From Nelumbo lutea (lineage: Eukaryota; Streptophyta; Magnoliopsida; Proteales; Nelumbonaceae): DNA of 64,000 nt. Positions 21,947-33,900 of the stretch are shown here, one piece after another; position 1 is the stretch's first letter; each line of letters opens with the position of its first letter. Under the pieces are notes generated by a model. That model saw only the letters and a program-made list of their open reading frames with translations, was not told where the DNA came from and searched no databases. Where the stretch lies: the NCBI GenBank assembly GCA_022828595.1, contig JAKGHH010000004.1, positions 84,038,270 through 84,102,269 on the forward strand. The letters run 5' to 3'. Both the position numbers and the translations under genes were made by a program.

Positions 21947-24900
21947 GTCTGCTCTTGAGTGCTCCTCTCTTTTTCTTTCCGCTTCGGAGTTCGGACAATT
22001 GGTTTCCAAATTCGCGTTATGTTAATTTGTGGAGTGTGATTTTGATATTTAGATGCTCTAAACAATGCTATTTTTCTAACCATGACGATGATAGAATGCT
22101 TGCTCATGGGATGACTAAAATAATAGATTTGGTCATTCAATATGGAGAACTCAGAGGGAGGATTATAGTTTGTTCTTTGCTCGACCAAGAACTATTTTTC
22201 CCTCACGTGGTTCATGGGTTATTGGGTTTCGTTATTTGAATTAGAATTACTTGATCAGCTGATTCAAGGCTGCAAACTAAACTCGATTGCATTGATTGAT
22301 ATGGTAGAAAATTGTATTAAAATAATTCCATCAGTTTGGTGTGAGAAGATCGTTATTAAGGTTGTGATCCCAATAGTGGCATATTCGTATGTGTTCAGTA
22401 TGAAAATAAAAAGCCTTCAAATGATCAATTTTACAAGACTTAAATACGTTTAATTTATTAATTACTTTTAGTTTTTAAGAGCATTATAGGGGTGCAAAGG
22501 GATCGGATCATATTCGAATCAGGGTAATATCCGAGTCCAATTCGACACTGTTCATGCCGGATCTGATTTGGTCGGATCTGATAGGCCTTGATTTGAATTC
22601 AAATCCTATTGGTAATTCGGATCATTGGATCTGATCCGATCCGACTTGTTTTCTTTAAAAATTAATAATTTATTAAAAGAAAAATAAAATATACCAATTT
22701 AAATAAAGTAAAAACAAAAATACAAGTATTTTTTTAATTATTTTTGTCATATATATACACGTTTTTATAAAAAAATAATATAACAAATTTATAAAAATAC
22801 AATATAAATAATATATTTATAAATAAACAAATAACACACACACATATATGTATATATATATATGCATTATATATTTGTATTTATAAATATATAATATATA
22901 TCGGATTGGATCTTCTCGGATCGGACAGGGGGGATTTGAATCCGATCCGATCCGAATTTTGATTGGATCCTATTATCTGATCCGAAGACCCACACAAGGG
23001 TTATTCGAATTCGACCAAATAGGATTGGATCTCAGATCGGGTCAAATTGTGATCCTATCCATTTGCACCCCTAAGCCTTAAGCCCTGGGACCCTAGGATC
23101 TGTTTGTTTCTATTTTTCTTTTTCCGTTGGATTCTATCATTGGACAACATAAAGTTGTGGTTGCTTCCTAATAGTAGTGAATTCCATGGCTTTTAAAACC
23201 AACCTGGAGACCGAACCGGTCTGGGGTCCGGTTACCAGGTCGAACGGTCGGCCCGTTCTGACAAAAAAAAATGGGGTCAAAACCGTTCGAACAGTTAACC
23301 GCCCGTGTCAGCGGTTTGCTGACCAAAATCAACGGTTTTTGGAGAAAATCTGGTTTTGGGGAAAAACGGAAACCGGTCACCTAACTGGTTCCCGGTTTTT
23401 CCGGTCCGAATGTCCGGTCCAGTCCAGTTTTGAAAACCATGGTGAATTCTGTTAAATATATTATGGGTTGTGGATAAAATTTTATTTTCATTTCAGTTTG
23501 GGGGGGGGGAGCATGAGCAAGGTGTATTTGTTAATGCCTTAATTTCAAGTAGTTGGAGGAGTTTGTAGAATTGTTTGCTAAAACAGTTACCATTTACCAA
23601 ATATCATTTATTAGTTTTTGTTAGTTTGTTCAGCATCCAACCTCATCCATCACTTATTTCTAAAGGAAAAACATATTGGTCCTTGCAAGCAGGTTATGGA
23701 GTCATAGATATGAGTTTGTAATTAATGTTTTTCTTTGTTGAACAGGTTGCATTCAAAACGGGTGACTTCAAACAGCAAGTCATTTTTATTGGTGGATTAA
23801 CTGATGGTTTTCTAGCAACTGAGTATGTTTTTGCGATTTTTTTGATAGTTAGCATATTCCATGTACTTGGTCTCCCCCTTTTGTTCTATTTTCATCATTT
23901 TGTACATTGAACTAACTAGTGGTTTTCTAGCAACCGAGTTTGTATTTGCAATTGTTTTTTGGATAGTTTCTATATTCCATGTACTGGGACTCCACCTTTC
24001 CTTCCATTATCATCATTTTGTACATTGAACTAACTGGTGGTTTTCTAGCAACTGAGTATGTTTTTGCATAGTCAATATCCTAATCTGTAGAAAAAGAAAT
24101 GCCCGGGAATCCCAACTAATATGGTAGTCCTCCCAACCTCAATTGATGAAAAGAGAAGAAATATAAAGAAAGATAATCTAGTTAAATAGTTGCCTCTATG
24201 ATATGGCTGCATGCTTTTGCCTTAAATATAAAAAACTTGCATTTAGGTACTTCTCTTCCAAATAATGGTTATTCTTTTTTTGACTATTATAAATGCCTTA
24301 TGTGCACCAATATGTTGAAAGACTGTTCCAATTAAATTCATGTTGCCTCCAGAAGGCTTAAATCACATGGGGCAAGGAAAACAAAATAATTGAAACAAGA
24401 AAACCAATGCTGTTGGTAGGCCTGTCCACAATATAAAATACCCCTACGAACTTTACTTTCCGTTCAGTCATAATCAAGTTTGATGGCTGAACTAAGAGCC
24501 TATGTGAACAGTTGTTCATTCTAGAGGCCAGCAATTCAACCTCTCTAATTGGATGCAACAGCATCCATGGGGCCCCATTAGAAATCTTTAATCACTCAAT
24601 ACCAATTTGGAGATCATTTGTATCTCTCCAGACCTAATGAATTTCTAAGAATGAATCTCTGAAAACAGTGAGGTATTAGAAAAAGTAAGTTTACTAAATA
24701 TTCTAGGGATCCTTGTGGGTTCCACATAAGTTCTAACACCAGTTCAGTGGGTTTGGGGTTTCTAGAATGGGGTTCCTTACTTTTGTGCATAGTATGGAGA
24801 CCTCTCAATCTGGAAGGTGCAAAGTTGAAGTTGTTCAGATCTTTACGGCTTCAAGGTCAAACTAATAATCAATTCATCATTTTGTAAATTTAAAATTGGT

Positions 24901-27900
24901 GATTTGCTAATTGTGTGTTTGATGTGTGAAAGGTTTCTAGGGACATGCTGGAAGGTCTATTCTAGAAAATTTCTCTCTTAAGGTGACGAAGAGGATAGTT
25001 TTGAATGCCTATTATTATTAATTGGTGATACCAGCCAGGTCATGTGGAAATTGAACATGCCGTGGCCATCATGTGGACAGAGATACTGAAGTGCAAGCCT
25101 TGAAGCTTTCTCAAGTTTTTTTTTTTTTTGATAAATGAATAATGATTTTATTACTTAAGGAAGGAAGTATACATTCTCCCTAAGAGGAGGCACAAGATGT
25201 TACCTCCCCTTAGAGATGAGAACATAACCACACTCTTAACAGGATACAGTCATAAGGTAGCCCAAAATAATCCAGCCCTTGAGACCCCTTGTTTAGCCAA
25301 AGAATCAGCCATAGCATTTTCCGATCTGCTAACCCACTGAAAACTGACTGACATGTTCTTTGTGAGCCACTTAACTTCCTTGAGAAGATCCTTGTATCCC
25401 CAAAATACTGTATCTGGATTCAACAACCAGCCCACTACTACCTTAGAGTCTCCCTCGACTATCAAATCTTCCACTCCTAGTTGGTTGGCAACCTGTATTC
25501 CTTTTTCCGCAGCCAGTATCTCAGCTCTTGTAGAACCGCTAGATCCCATTGGACCTGAAACTAGGGATAGGATGTTGCTGTCCTTATCTCTTAAGATCCC
25601 TCCTATCCATGAAGGTCCTGGATTACCTTGACTACTCCCATCAAAATTCAGCTTTACCACACCCTCTTTAGGAGGTTTCCAAACTGCTTTTAATCTATTC
25701 TTTTTGGAGGTTGTGGAAGCCACCTCTATCCAACTTTTCCAAAGATCATCAAAGGAGTAATCCCTAAACAAATCTGAAGTTTTCAGCCTGTCCTTGTCAA
25801 AATACATTCCTTTACTTTTTCGATTCTTCTTTCGTTTTCTTGGAATATTCTAGCATTCATTTCCTCCCAGATAGTCTACAAAGTGGATGCTCTGATGCAC
25901 TTCCACATTAGTTTCCCTTAGTTGACCACCCAAAAGTAGATGGATCAAAAAGCAGAATTACTTCAGAGGGCAAGTTCCACCTATACCCAAATAACATTTT
26001 TTTTTGGAAAAGGTAAAGTAATTTTATTCAGCTCAAAAACATATAAGCTGGGTTCAGACCCAGAAGGACAGCCTGAAAATCACAGCTGTTACACTTTCCA
26101 CCAGAAATCAGAGCAATAAAAAGAAATGGGCTTACCAGCCTATTTTATGGGGATATTCCAGCGAACTATGGTTGATTCCGACGATGGTTTCTTCCCCGAA
26201 TCTTCATTGAGAATCCTTTGAGATCCGACTGGGGATATTCCGCTGGCTTCTTTTACCAGGTAGTGGAGGAAGTTTTGTTGGTACTGATGCTTCGTAAAGC
26301 CCATTCTAAGAAATCTCCTGGAGGGATGAGGAGATGGGAAGTGAATAACTGGTATTGAAGAGAAGGGGAGGATGCGAGGGCGAGAGTTAATTTTTCATAC
26401 AGCAAAGCAGTGTCTACAGGTGCATGGCCTGGATTTGGCTCTTCGGAGTTGAAAAAATTGGAAGATAGAGTGATAGTAGTGACAGAGTCCCAAGTCCCAA
26501 CCAGTTGAAGAGAGAAGGAGCTTCCCGCGTAACTGTCTGGTGGGAAGATTTAGATGGGGAATGGGAGTTAATGAGGTGGAAACTTGGGCGTGCAGATTAT
26601 GGAAGGAGGTGGGGGGAGTAAGGGTGAAGAAAATGGCTGACGATTTATTCCTTTTCATATGTTCCTCGAGAGCTGATGCAGATTGGATATTACAAAATGG
26701 TCCATGGCGGATGGGGAATAATTTTCTCCTGTTTGACTGGTGGGGTGCAAGTGCGGGATGTATCTACCCGGAGCCTGACTCAGTTTTGGATTATCAAGAA
26801 TTGATTTGGGTAAGGGTATTTGGCCTTCCCCTCCTGCTTTGGTGTCCAAGTGTTATCAGAGCTATAGGAGATGTGTGTGGGGGTTTCATTGAGGCTGATG
26901 ATTCTCCTTCAGAGGTAGTAACGTGTGAATGGGTGAGAATGAAGGTGCACAGGGGAGACTCTATTCTGAACAAAGTGGAGATCGCTGTGGGAGAAGCTCT
27001 GTTTTCAGTTCAAATATGGCCTGAGATTCTACCGTCTGTGAGCTGATGGAAACGGGAGGATTGGGGAGGAGAGAAGTCACACAGAGAAAGAGAATGGGAA
27101 TCGGAGATTTCAAGAACCCTTGTTCTGGAGGATGTTGGAGAAAACATGCAGCATCAAACGAACCAGAATGTTCGTCTTCCAGAATTCTGGTCACCGACGA
27201 CTTCTCCGGCTGTTGGTGAAGATGGGGAAGGAGAAAGAGTTAGCTCTAATCCTAGCCATCCGATCTTGGAGGACTTGAAGGGCCAGGATGGGCGGAGTAG
27301 GAAGAAGAGTGAAGGTGACGGTCCTTATTCTTGCCTTGGGACAAATGGGTGGAGCTTGGGACTTGATGAATTAAAGGAGTTAATAAAGCAGTGCATAGTG
27401 GAGATGCACGTGGCTCCCATGGAGCAAAGTGCGCTGGAAAGTCAAAAGACATTAAGACAGTCCCAAGGTATTGAGCAGTGCTTGGGCCAACAAGAGTTAA
27501 TGAAGTCTCAGACGCAGAACATGGACTGTCTAAATCCGGATAGGGGTACACCGCAGGCCTTAAACAGTGGGGGTGGGCCGAGAGCAAATAGTGAGCCCAG
27601 GCCCCTCTTCCATAGGGATGATCCGTGTCGCCTGAACCAAAACAAACCTGGTTGATTCAGTTAGCCTCCAAAGAGGACCGAGTTCAACTGGGACAACCAG
27701 GGTCGTGAGTAGGCACCCTTGCTGGTGGAGCTGAATGGTGGTGCCGATGTGTGATTCGTCCAGGGTCAACCCCCCTAGTTCTCAATGAAAGGATGTTTCA
27801 AATTTCTTGGAGGGAAGTCGCCCAGATCGCTTTCAACTTGCACTGGCGAGGGTGGAAAACACAGTTGAAGCTGATCCAATTGCAATGGTGGATTCCAACG

Positions 27901-30900
27901 AGCAGTTCGAAGAAAGGAGGGAGAAGCTTTATCAACTTTCTCCACAGGAGGGGGTGGGGAAGTGATTTCGATTCAAGGAAAGTGGATGGTAGTCCAGCAC
28001 AGTTGGGTAATACCAAAGAAAAGAATCCTGAATTACTGTTCCAGGGAGGTATGTTGTCCAATCTTCCTAGTTCCTCTACTTGGGTTTCGTCGAAGCTCTT
28101 GGGATTAGGGAAATTTTTAGGAGTTTCAATGGAGGGGATGGAGGAGGAAACGATTAAATATCTGGAGGGGATTGAATAGCGAGTTATCTTAGAGAGAGGG
28201 AAGCTGACAGCAAAGAAAGGAAGTAAGAATTCGAAGAGGAGTAGAGAGATGATGAGGTTGACCTGGGGATTAAATGATAAGGCCGGCAGTAGTGAGGGAT
28301 CGGGGGGGGGGGGAGTAATTTGGGGGGTGGTTTGTTTTTTTTTTGTTCTCATCATGGATTTAAAATTTCTGTCTTGAAATGTAAGAGGGCTGGGGTCGGG
28401 AAGGAGGAGAGTTGTGGTGTGTGCTTCTCTGAAGAGGTCAGGTTCGAAGGTTATCATGCTGCAAGAAACTAAATTGGATTATTTAGATGCTGCAATAGCA
28501 AGAAGTATTTGGGGGGGAGGGAGAGGTCAGATGGAAAGCTAAATTGGCTGTGGGAAGTGCCGGGGGGTTGTTGAGTCTTTGGGATCCTTCTATCTGCAGT
28601 TTAATTTCTGCTCATGTTGGGAGATTCTCAGTCTCATTAATTTTGAAACTTCCTGATGGTAATATTTGTCAAGTCACAAATGTCTACGGTCTGACAGAGG
28701 GAAATCTTCGGGAGGATTTTTGGAAAGAATTGGTTGAAGTGAGGGGTAATCTATCTTATCCATGGGTCATTGGTGGAGACTTCAATGTCATTCTAGCTGC
28801 TGCAGAAAAAAAACCAATGGTAGGAGGTGAAGAGGGATGCTTCAATTTGCTGATTTCATCAATAGATTTGAGCTGATTGACTTCCCTCTTCAGGGTAGCC
28901 AATTTACTTGGACTAACAATCAAGGCATTCCCACCCTGGTGAGATTGGACAGGTTTTTGGTGTCCTCAAATTGGGAAGAACTTTTTCCTGATTTTAGGCA
29001 GATTGCTCTCCCTAGGCCTGTCTCAGATCATTGCCCAATTCAGATGGTCTGTGGATTTAGAGGAAAAATCAGTGCACCCTTCAAGTTTGAGAATGCCTGG
29101 TTTGAAGATGAGAAGATTATTCCCTTGTTGAAGACTGTATGGAATGATTTGTAGGTGGCGGGTACTAGCTCTTTCATTTTGGCAAACAAACTTGGTGCAG
29201 TTAAGAAGAGGCTGAAAATCTGGAAAGCAGACAATAATTTGAATTCTGAAACTGAAAAGAGATCTTTGTTAGGTCTTATTAGGGAAATTGATGTTGCAGA
29301 AGAAGTAGGTCCTTTAACTGATGAAAGCAAAATGAAGAGGTCTCAAGCAAAAATCAAGTATGATAAGTTGGCAGTAAAAGAAGAAATCAAGTGGAGGCAA
29401 AGAGCTAAAGTGACCTGGTTAAAAGAGGGGGATAAAAACACTCATTTTTTTCATAAAAGGGCAAATGCCAGAGCAAGAGTTTCTTTAATCAGTAAGCTGG
29501 AGTGGGAGGGCAGATTGGGGGAATCTGATGCTGAATTAAAGGTAATGGCTACTAATTTCTATAAAAACCTCTATAAAGAGGATTGGCCTATCAAACCCTT
29601 TCCAAGAGGCCTTCCTTTTAAACAGTTGAATGAAGAGCAGTCCTATCTCATCAAGAGACCCTTTTCGGAGGAGGAAATTAAAGTGGCCATATCTATGTTG
29701 GCGGTGATAAGTCACCAGGGCCAGATGGGCTTACCAATCTATTTTATGTCAAATGCATAAAGACCCAATTCCAAATATTAGAGTGGCAGCAATTCTCATC
29801 ATGTTCCTTACACAAAACACACCAATTTGGGGACAAACAAAGATAAGGTCTCTTCTTTTGCAGGTTAGCCATAGTGTTGATCTTACCATAGAAAGTTTCC
29901 TAGCAAAAACAACTATTTTAGGAGGGATGGGCCTAGACCAAAATTCTTTGGCAAGGAAAACCGAAGAGGAAGTGGTAGAACAAAGGGACTTGAAGAAAGA
30001 AGCATAGATGAAGGAATCATTCAGAGTTAGAGACCAAATTCTTCAATCAAGTTGAGAAAGGTCCAAACAAACAGAGTCCAGAAGAAGCAAGAGTTTAGAA
30101 ACACATGCAAGTTCATCCTTTAGACCTATACGAAACCCAAAGTCCCAATTTAGAGTCAAAGGGAGAACTAGGGGTGAAAGAAGCCTTGAGGCTGGCTTCT
30201 TTTTAAAAAGGGAGATAGAGTAGAGAGAGGGGAAACGATCTTTTAGTGGTTGAGTGCCTACCCAAATATCTCTCAAAAAGAATAAAATTACTAGAGTAGA
30301 CATCAAACCTTACAAAGTTGAGGAATTTAGGGAGAACGCCAAAAATTGCCTTCCAAGGTGATGCGAGCAAAGCTTGTTGAGAAACCCTAGCATCCCAACT
30401 TGTCTCGGAACCACCATGAATATTGGCCACCACCTCATGCCATAAACTCTCTCTTTCCAATGGCCGTCTCCAAAGCTACTTGCCTAGAAGAGCTTTATTC
30501 TTACTAATTAACTTCCCTAGCCCTAAACCCCCTTCTTTTTTATTTCGGTTCACCACTTCCCATGTAATCAAATGATCCTTTTTTTCTCTTCCCTTGTCTC
30601 CCACAAGAAATCCCTCATCAGTTTTTCAATCCTCTTAGCTTCCCTATTAGGTATTCTAAAGATCGACAGAAAGTAGATTGGCAGGTTGGCAAGTCTTGCT
30701 TTGATTAAGGTTACTCTGCCTCCCAAAGAAATGTAATTCTTCTTCTAGGCTGCCAACCTTTTCTCAAACTTTTCCACAACAGGACTCCAAAACTGGTTGT
30801 CCTTTGGGTTAGCACATAGGTCCAAGTTTAGTCCAACAACACAACTCTTCTCAAAGTTGATTTTCAAATTAGAGGCGCTCTCAAAAAAAAAAAAAGGTTC

Positions 30901-33900
30901 TTCAAATTTCTCACTTTTACCATGTCACCACCCTCACAAAAAATTATAGTGTCGTTTGCAAACTAAAGGTGAGTTACCAGAACTCTATTTTTACCAACTC
31001 TCCACCCTCTTATTGACCCAATCCTATATGCTTCTGATAAAAGTTTAATAAAAACATCAACAACCAAAGTGAATAAGAAGGGGGGGACAATGGATCACCT
31101 TGTCTTATGCCCTTACAAGTTGGGAAGAAATCATTGACTACCCCATTGACTAAAATAGAGTAATGGTAGGACGTAATGCGGCCACTAATCTTTTCACACA
31201 ATCTATCCCCAAAACCACACTTCCTAAGCACCTCTAGCAAGAAACTCCAATCCACTAGATCATAGGCCTTCTCAAGATCTAATTTACATACAAAACCTTG
31301 ATTACTTGATCTTCTCATCTCCTCCACACATTCATTTGCTATTAAGATTTGATCAATTATTTGTCTCCCCTGAATAAAGACACCTTGAGCTTGGATAATG
31401 ATAGATGGGAGCACCTTTTTGATCCTGAACGACAAGACCTTAGCTTGAATCTTGTAGATGCTGGTCACCAGATTGATAGGTCTAAAGTTTTTTGGATGTT
31501 TGGCGTTTTTCTTCTTAGGACCCAGAGCTAGAAAAGTATCATTAACTCCACGACTTATTATTGAACTATCCTCGAACTCTCTGAAAACCTCAAACAAGTC
31601 TTCTTTAACTATATTCCAGCAGTCTTGAAAGAAAGCCGTAGTAAAACCATTCGGCCCCAGTGCCTTAGATCTATCCATTGAGAAAACGGCTTGCCTAATT
31701 TCCTCCACCTCAAAGTTCCTTTCTAGCCATCCTTTATTTTCTTCAGAAAGTCTCTGCCAAGTAACACCTTCCATCACTACTCTATTACCTAGAGGCCTCC
31801 TAAGAATAGATTTGAAGTGGGCAACAAAACAATTGGCTATCTCCTCTTGAGACTCATGTACCACTCCATCCACGTCAACTTTAGTCACCAGATTTTTCCT
31901 CCTCCTCCCATTGGCCATCTCATGGAAGAATTTAGTATTTCCATCTCCTTCCTTAATCCATTTGCATCTAGATTTCTGCCTCCAAGAGATTTCTTCTCGC
32001 GGTTGTACCTCTTCTAACTCCCTATTCAACTTCCATCTCAATTCTTGTTCCTGCAAATTCATGGTTCTTTGGGACACTTTTGTATCCAACTCCTCTATCT
32101 GGATTGACAGAGATGATTTCAGTTCTTCTAATCTCCCAAAATGATTTCTATTCCACTCTTTTAAATTTGTTCTCAAACTTTTCAACTTTTTGTGGAATCT
32201 CACCCCTTTCCACTTCACCCCATTTATATCTTCCCTTCACCACTCCTCGATCTTCTTCACAAAATCAAGGTGTCAGCCACATGTTTTCAAACTTTAAGGC
32301 TTGAGGGCCACACCTAAAAGGCTCTTGTCCTAGTTTAATGGGACAATGATCAGAAGTAACTCTAGGAGGAGCTCTAGCTACCAAATCCTATCAAAGATTT
32401 CTCTTTCACCAAAAAAAAAAAATCCTGTTAAAGCTTTCTCAAGTTTTAATAGGATAAATTATATTGAAGTTGTGCTTGAATATCAGGAACTCACCAAGGA
32501 GTTTGTCTTGATTCCCTGATGAGACGGAAAACCAAAAATGATCATAGATTGCATGTTGACTTCAGCAGAGTTCTTGGGGTTTACCTTGAGTATGCATTAA
32601 CTGTATTAGGTCTTTATTAACATTTATTATTTTCCCAAGCATACGAGTGGTGATGTAGCTGTTTTGGTAGGGCTTAAAATGCAAATTCACAAGCTTAATG
32701 GCCCCTCTAAGTTTGGCCTATGAGGTATCAAGATCTTTAGAGCAATTCCATTCAAAGATCTTGCTAGTAAGCATGCAACACAACTTGTAAGGGATTGACA
32801 AGGAGCCCAAGAGTACTTTGGGCTATGGAGGGTTGCCTTGCCTAGTTGCAAAGGTATTTTGTACATGGTGCTATTATATACTTTTGTATTCTTAATTTGT
32901 TTTTTTTTTTATAATTAAAAATGATCAATTTCATTAATAAAAACTAGTACAGTTACAAGTTTCCTTTGGAGAGGCACGAGCTGCATCCTCTCCTACCAGT
33001 AGGAATAAAGACAAAAGATAGAAGACAAATTTAGTCTACAATTGAGCCCAATACAAACTTTCCCTATTTACCCCTTGCTTTGCAAGACCATCAGCCATAG
33101 AGTTTGCTGACCTCCCCACCCATTGTATTCTTACAGTCAAGCTTCTTATTAGGCAGTTGAACTTTTTAATTTCATTCTTAAAACACCACGCAACAGATTC
33201 CGGATTTTGTAGCCAGCCCACTACTACCTTGGAGTCCCCTTCTATTATCATCTGTTCCACACCTATCTGCACTGCTAATTGTACTCCCTGGATAGCGGCA
33301 GCAAGTTCCGCCCTAGTAGAGTTTCCAGCTCCTATGGGTCCTGAGAAAATAAAGACCACATTCCCACTCTCATTCCTCAGTACCCCTCCCACCCCTGACG
33401 GACCAGGATTACCAAGACTGCTCCCATCAAAATTCAGCTTCAAGAATCTTTCAGGAGGGGGTTCCCAAGCCATGCTCACTTTAGTTTTTTTGGATGAACA
33501 ATTATCCACTGCTAACCAATTCCTCCACACATCTATATTCTTAATTTGTTGAGAGTATAATAATAAATCATATATTATTGAAGTAAATTAGTCAGTTTGT
33601 AAGTTAAAATACTAGCTACTTTTTATTGTTTTTATTCAGTCTTGAACCCTCAAAGACTTAAAAACCTGAACTGATAAGGAAGAACTCAAAATTGTCCAAC
33701 CAACACATATTGAATTATTGATCATTATCTATAGGGGCTCAACCCCTCTATTTCTGAATTTTTTTTTCTTTATTTTTAATGAATATGTTGATCTTTTTAT
33801 GTTTTAAATGAAGTTTGTACATTTTTTATGAAGATTATAGACAATTAGTAGTGAAAGGTGACTGCTGCTTTCTATGGAACCTAGGGAATTACCCTAGGAT

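Larger units (their letters stand above)
25998..29749 (+). mobile_element. Nested LINE with 5' inversion (twin-priming product)
   Basis: Inserted in the outer LINE between flanks CAAATAACAT (25988-25997) and CAAATGCAT (29750-29758), a likely target duplication with small changes. It begins on the left with a T-run and about 120 bases that look like a LINE 3' end on the minus strand (25998-26125), then switches to plus-strand 5' UTR, ORF1 and ORF2 up to the early reverse transcriptase, where it stops abruptly at the right flank. The central and late ORF2 are absent. This arrangement is the signature of inversion during LINE insertion. A 24-bp near repeat marks both ends of the inverted part (26126-26149 and 29725-29748). 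Confidence 0.72.
25120..32430 (-). mobile_element. L1-type LINE, 5'-truncated, in intron 2, interrupted by a second LINE
   Basis: A minus-strand LINE bounded by a 17-bp direct repeat AAGCTTTCTCAAGTTTT (25103-25119 and 32431-32447). Its 3' poly(A) appears as a T-run right after the left copy. Reading on the minus strand from 32400: end of the endonuclease domain (SDHCPIKLG style), reverse transcriptase, zinc-finger/RVT tail and RNase H, then a short 3' UTR. The endonuclease N-terminus and ORF1 are missing. The element is split at about 25998-29749 by another LINE. Stops and frameshifts are scattered. Confidence 0.9.

Noticed and set aside
27252..28457. Long minus-strand open frames opposite the nested LINE
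   Set aside because: They are antisense to recognisable LINE ORF1 and ORF2 sequence and have no independent domain.
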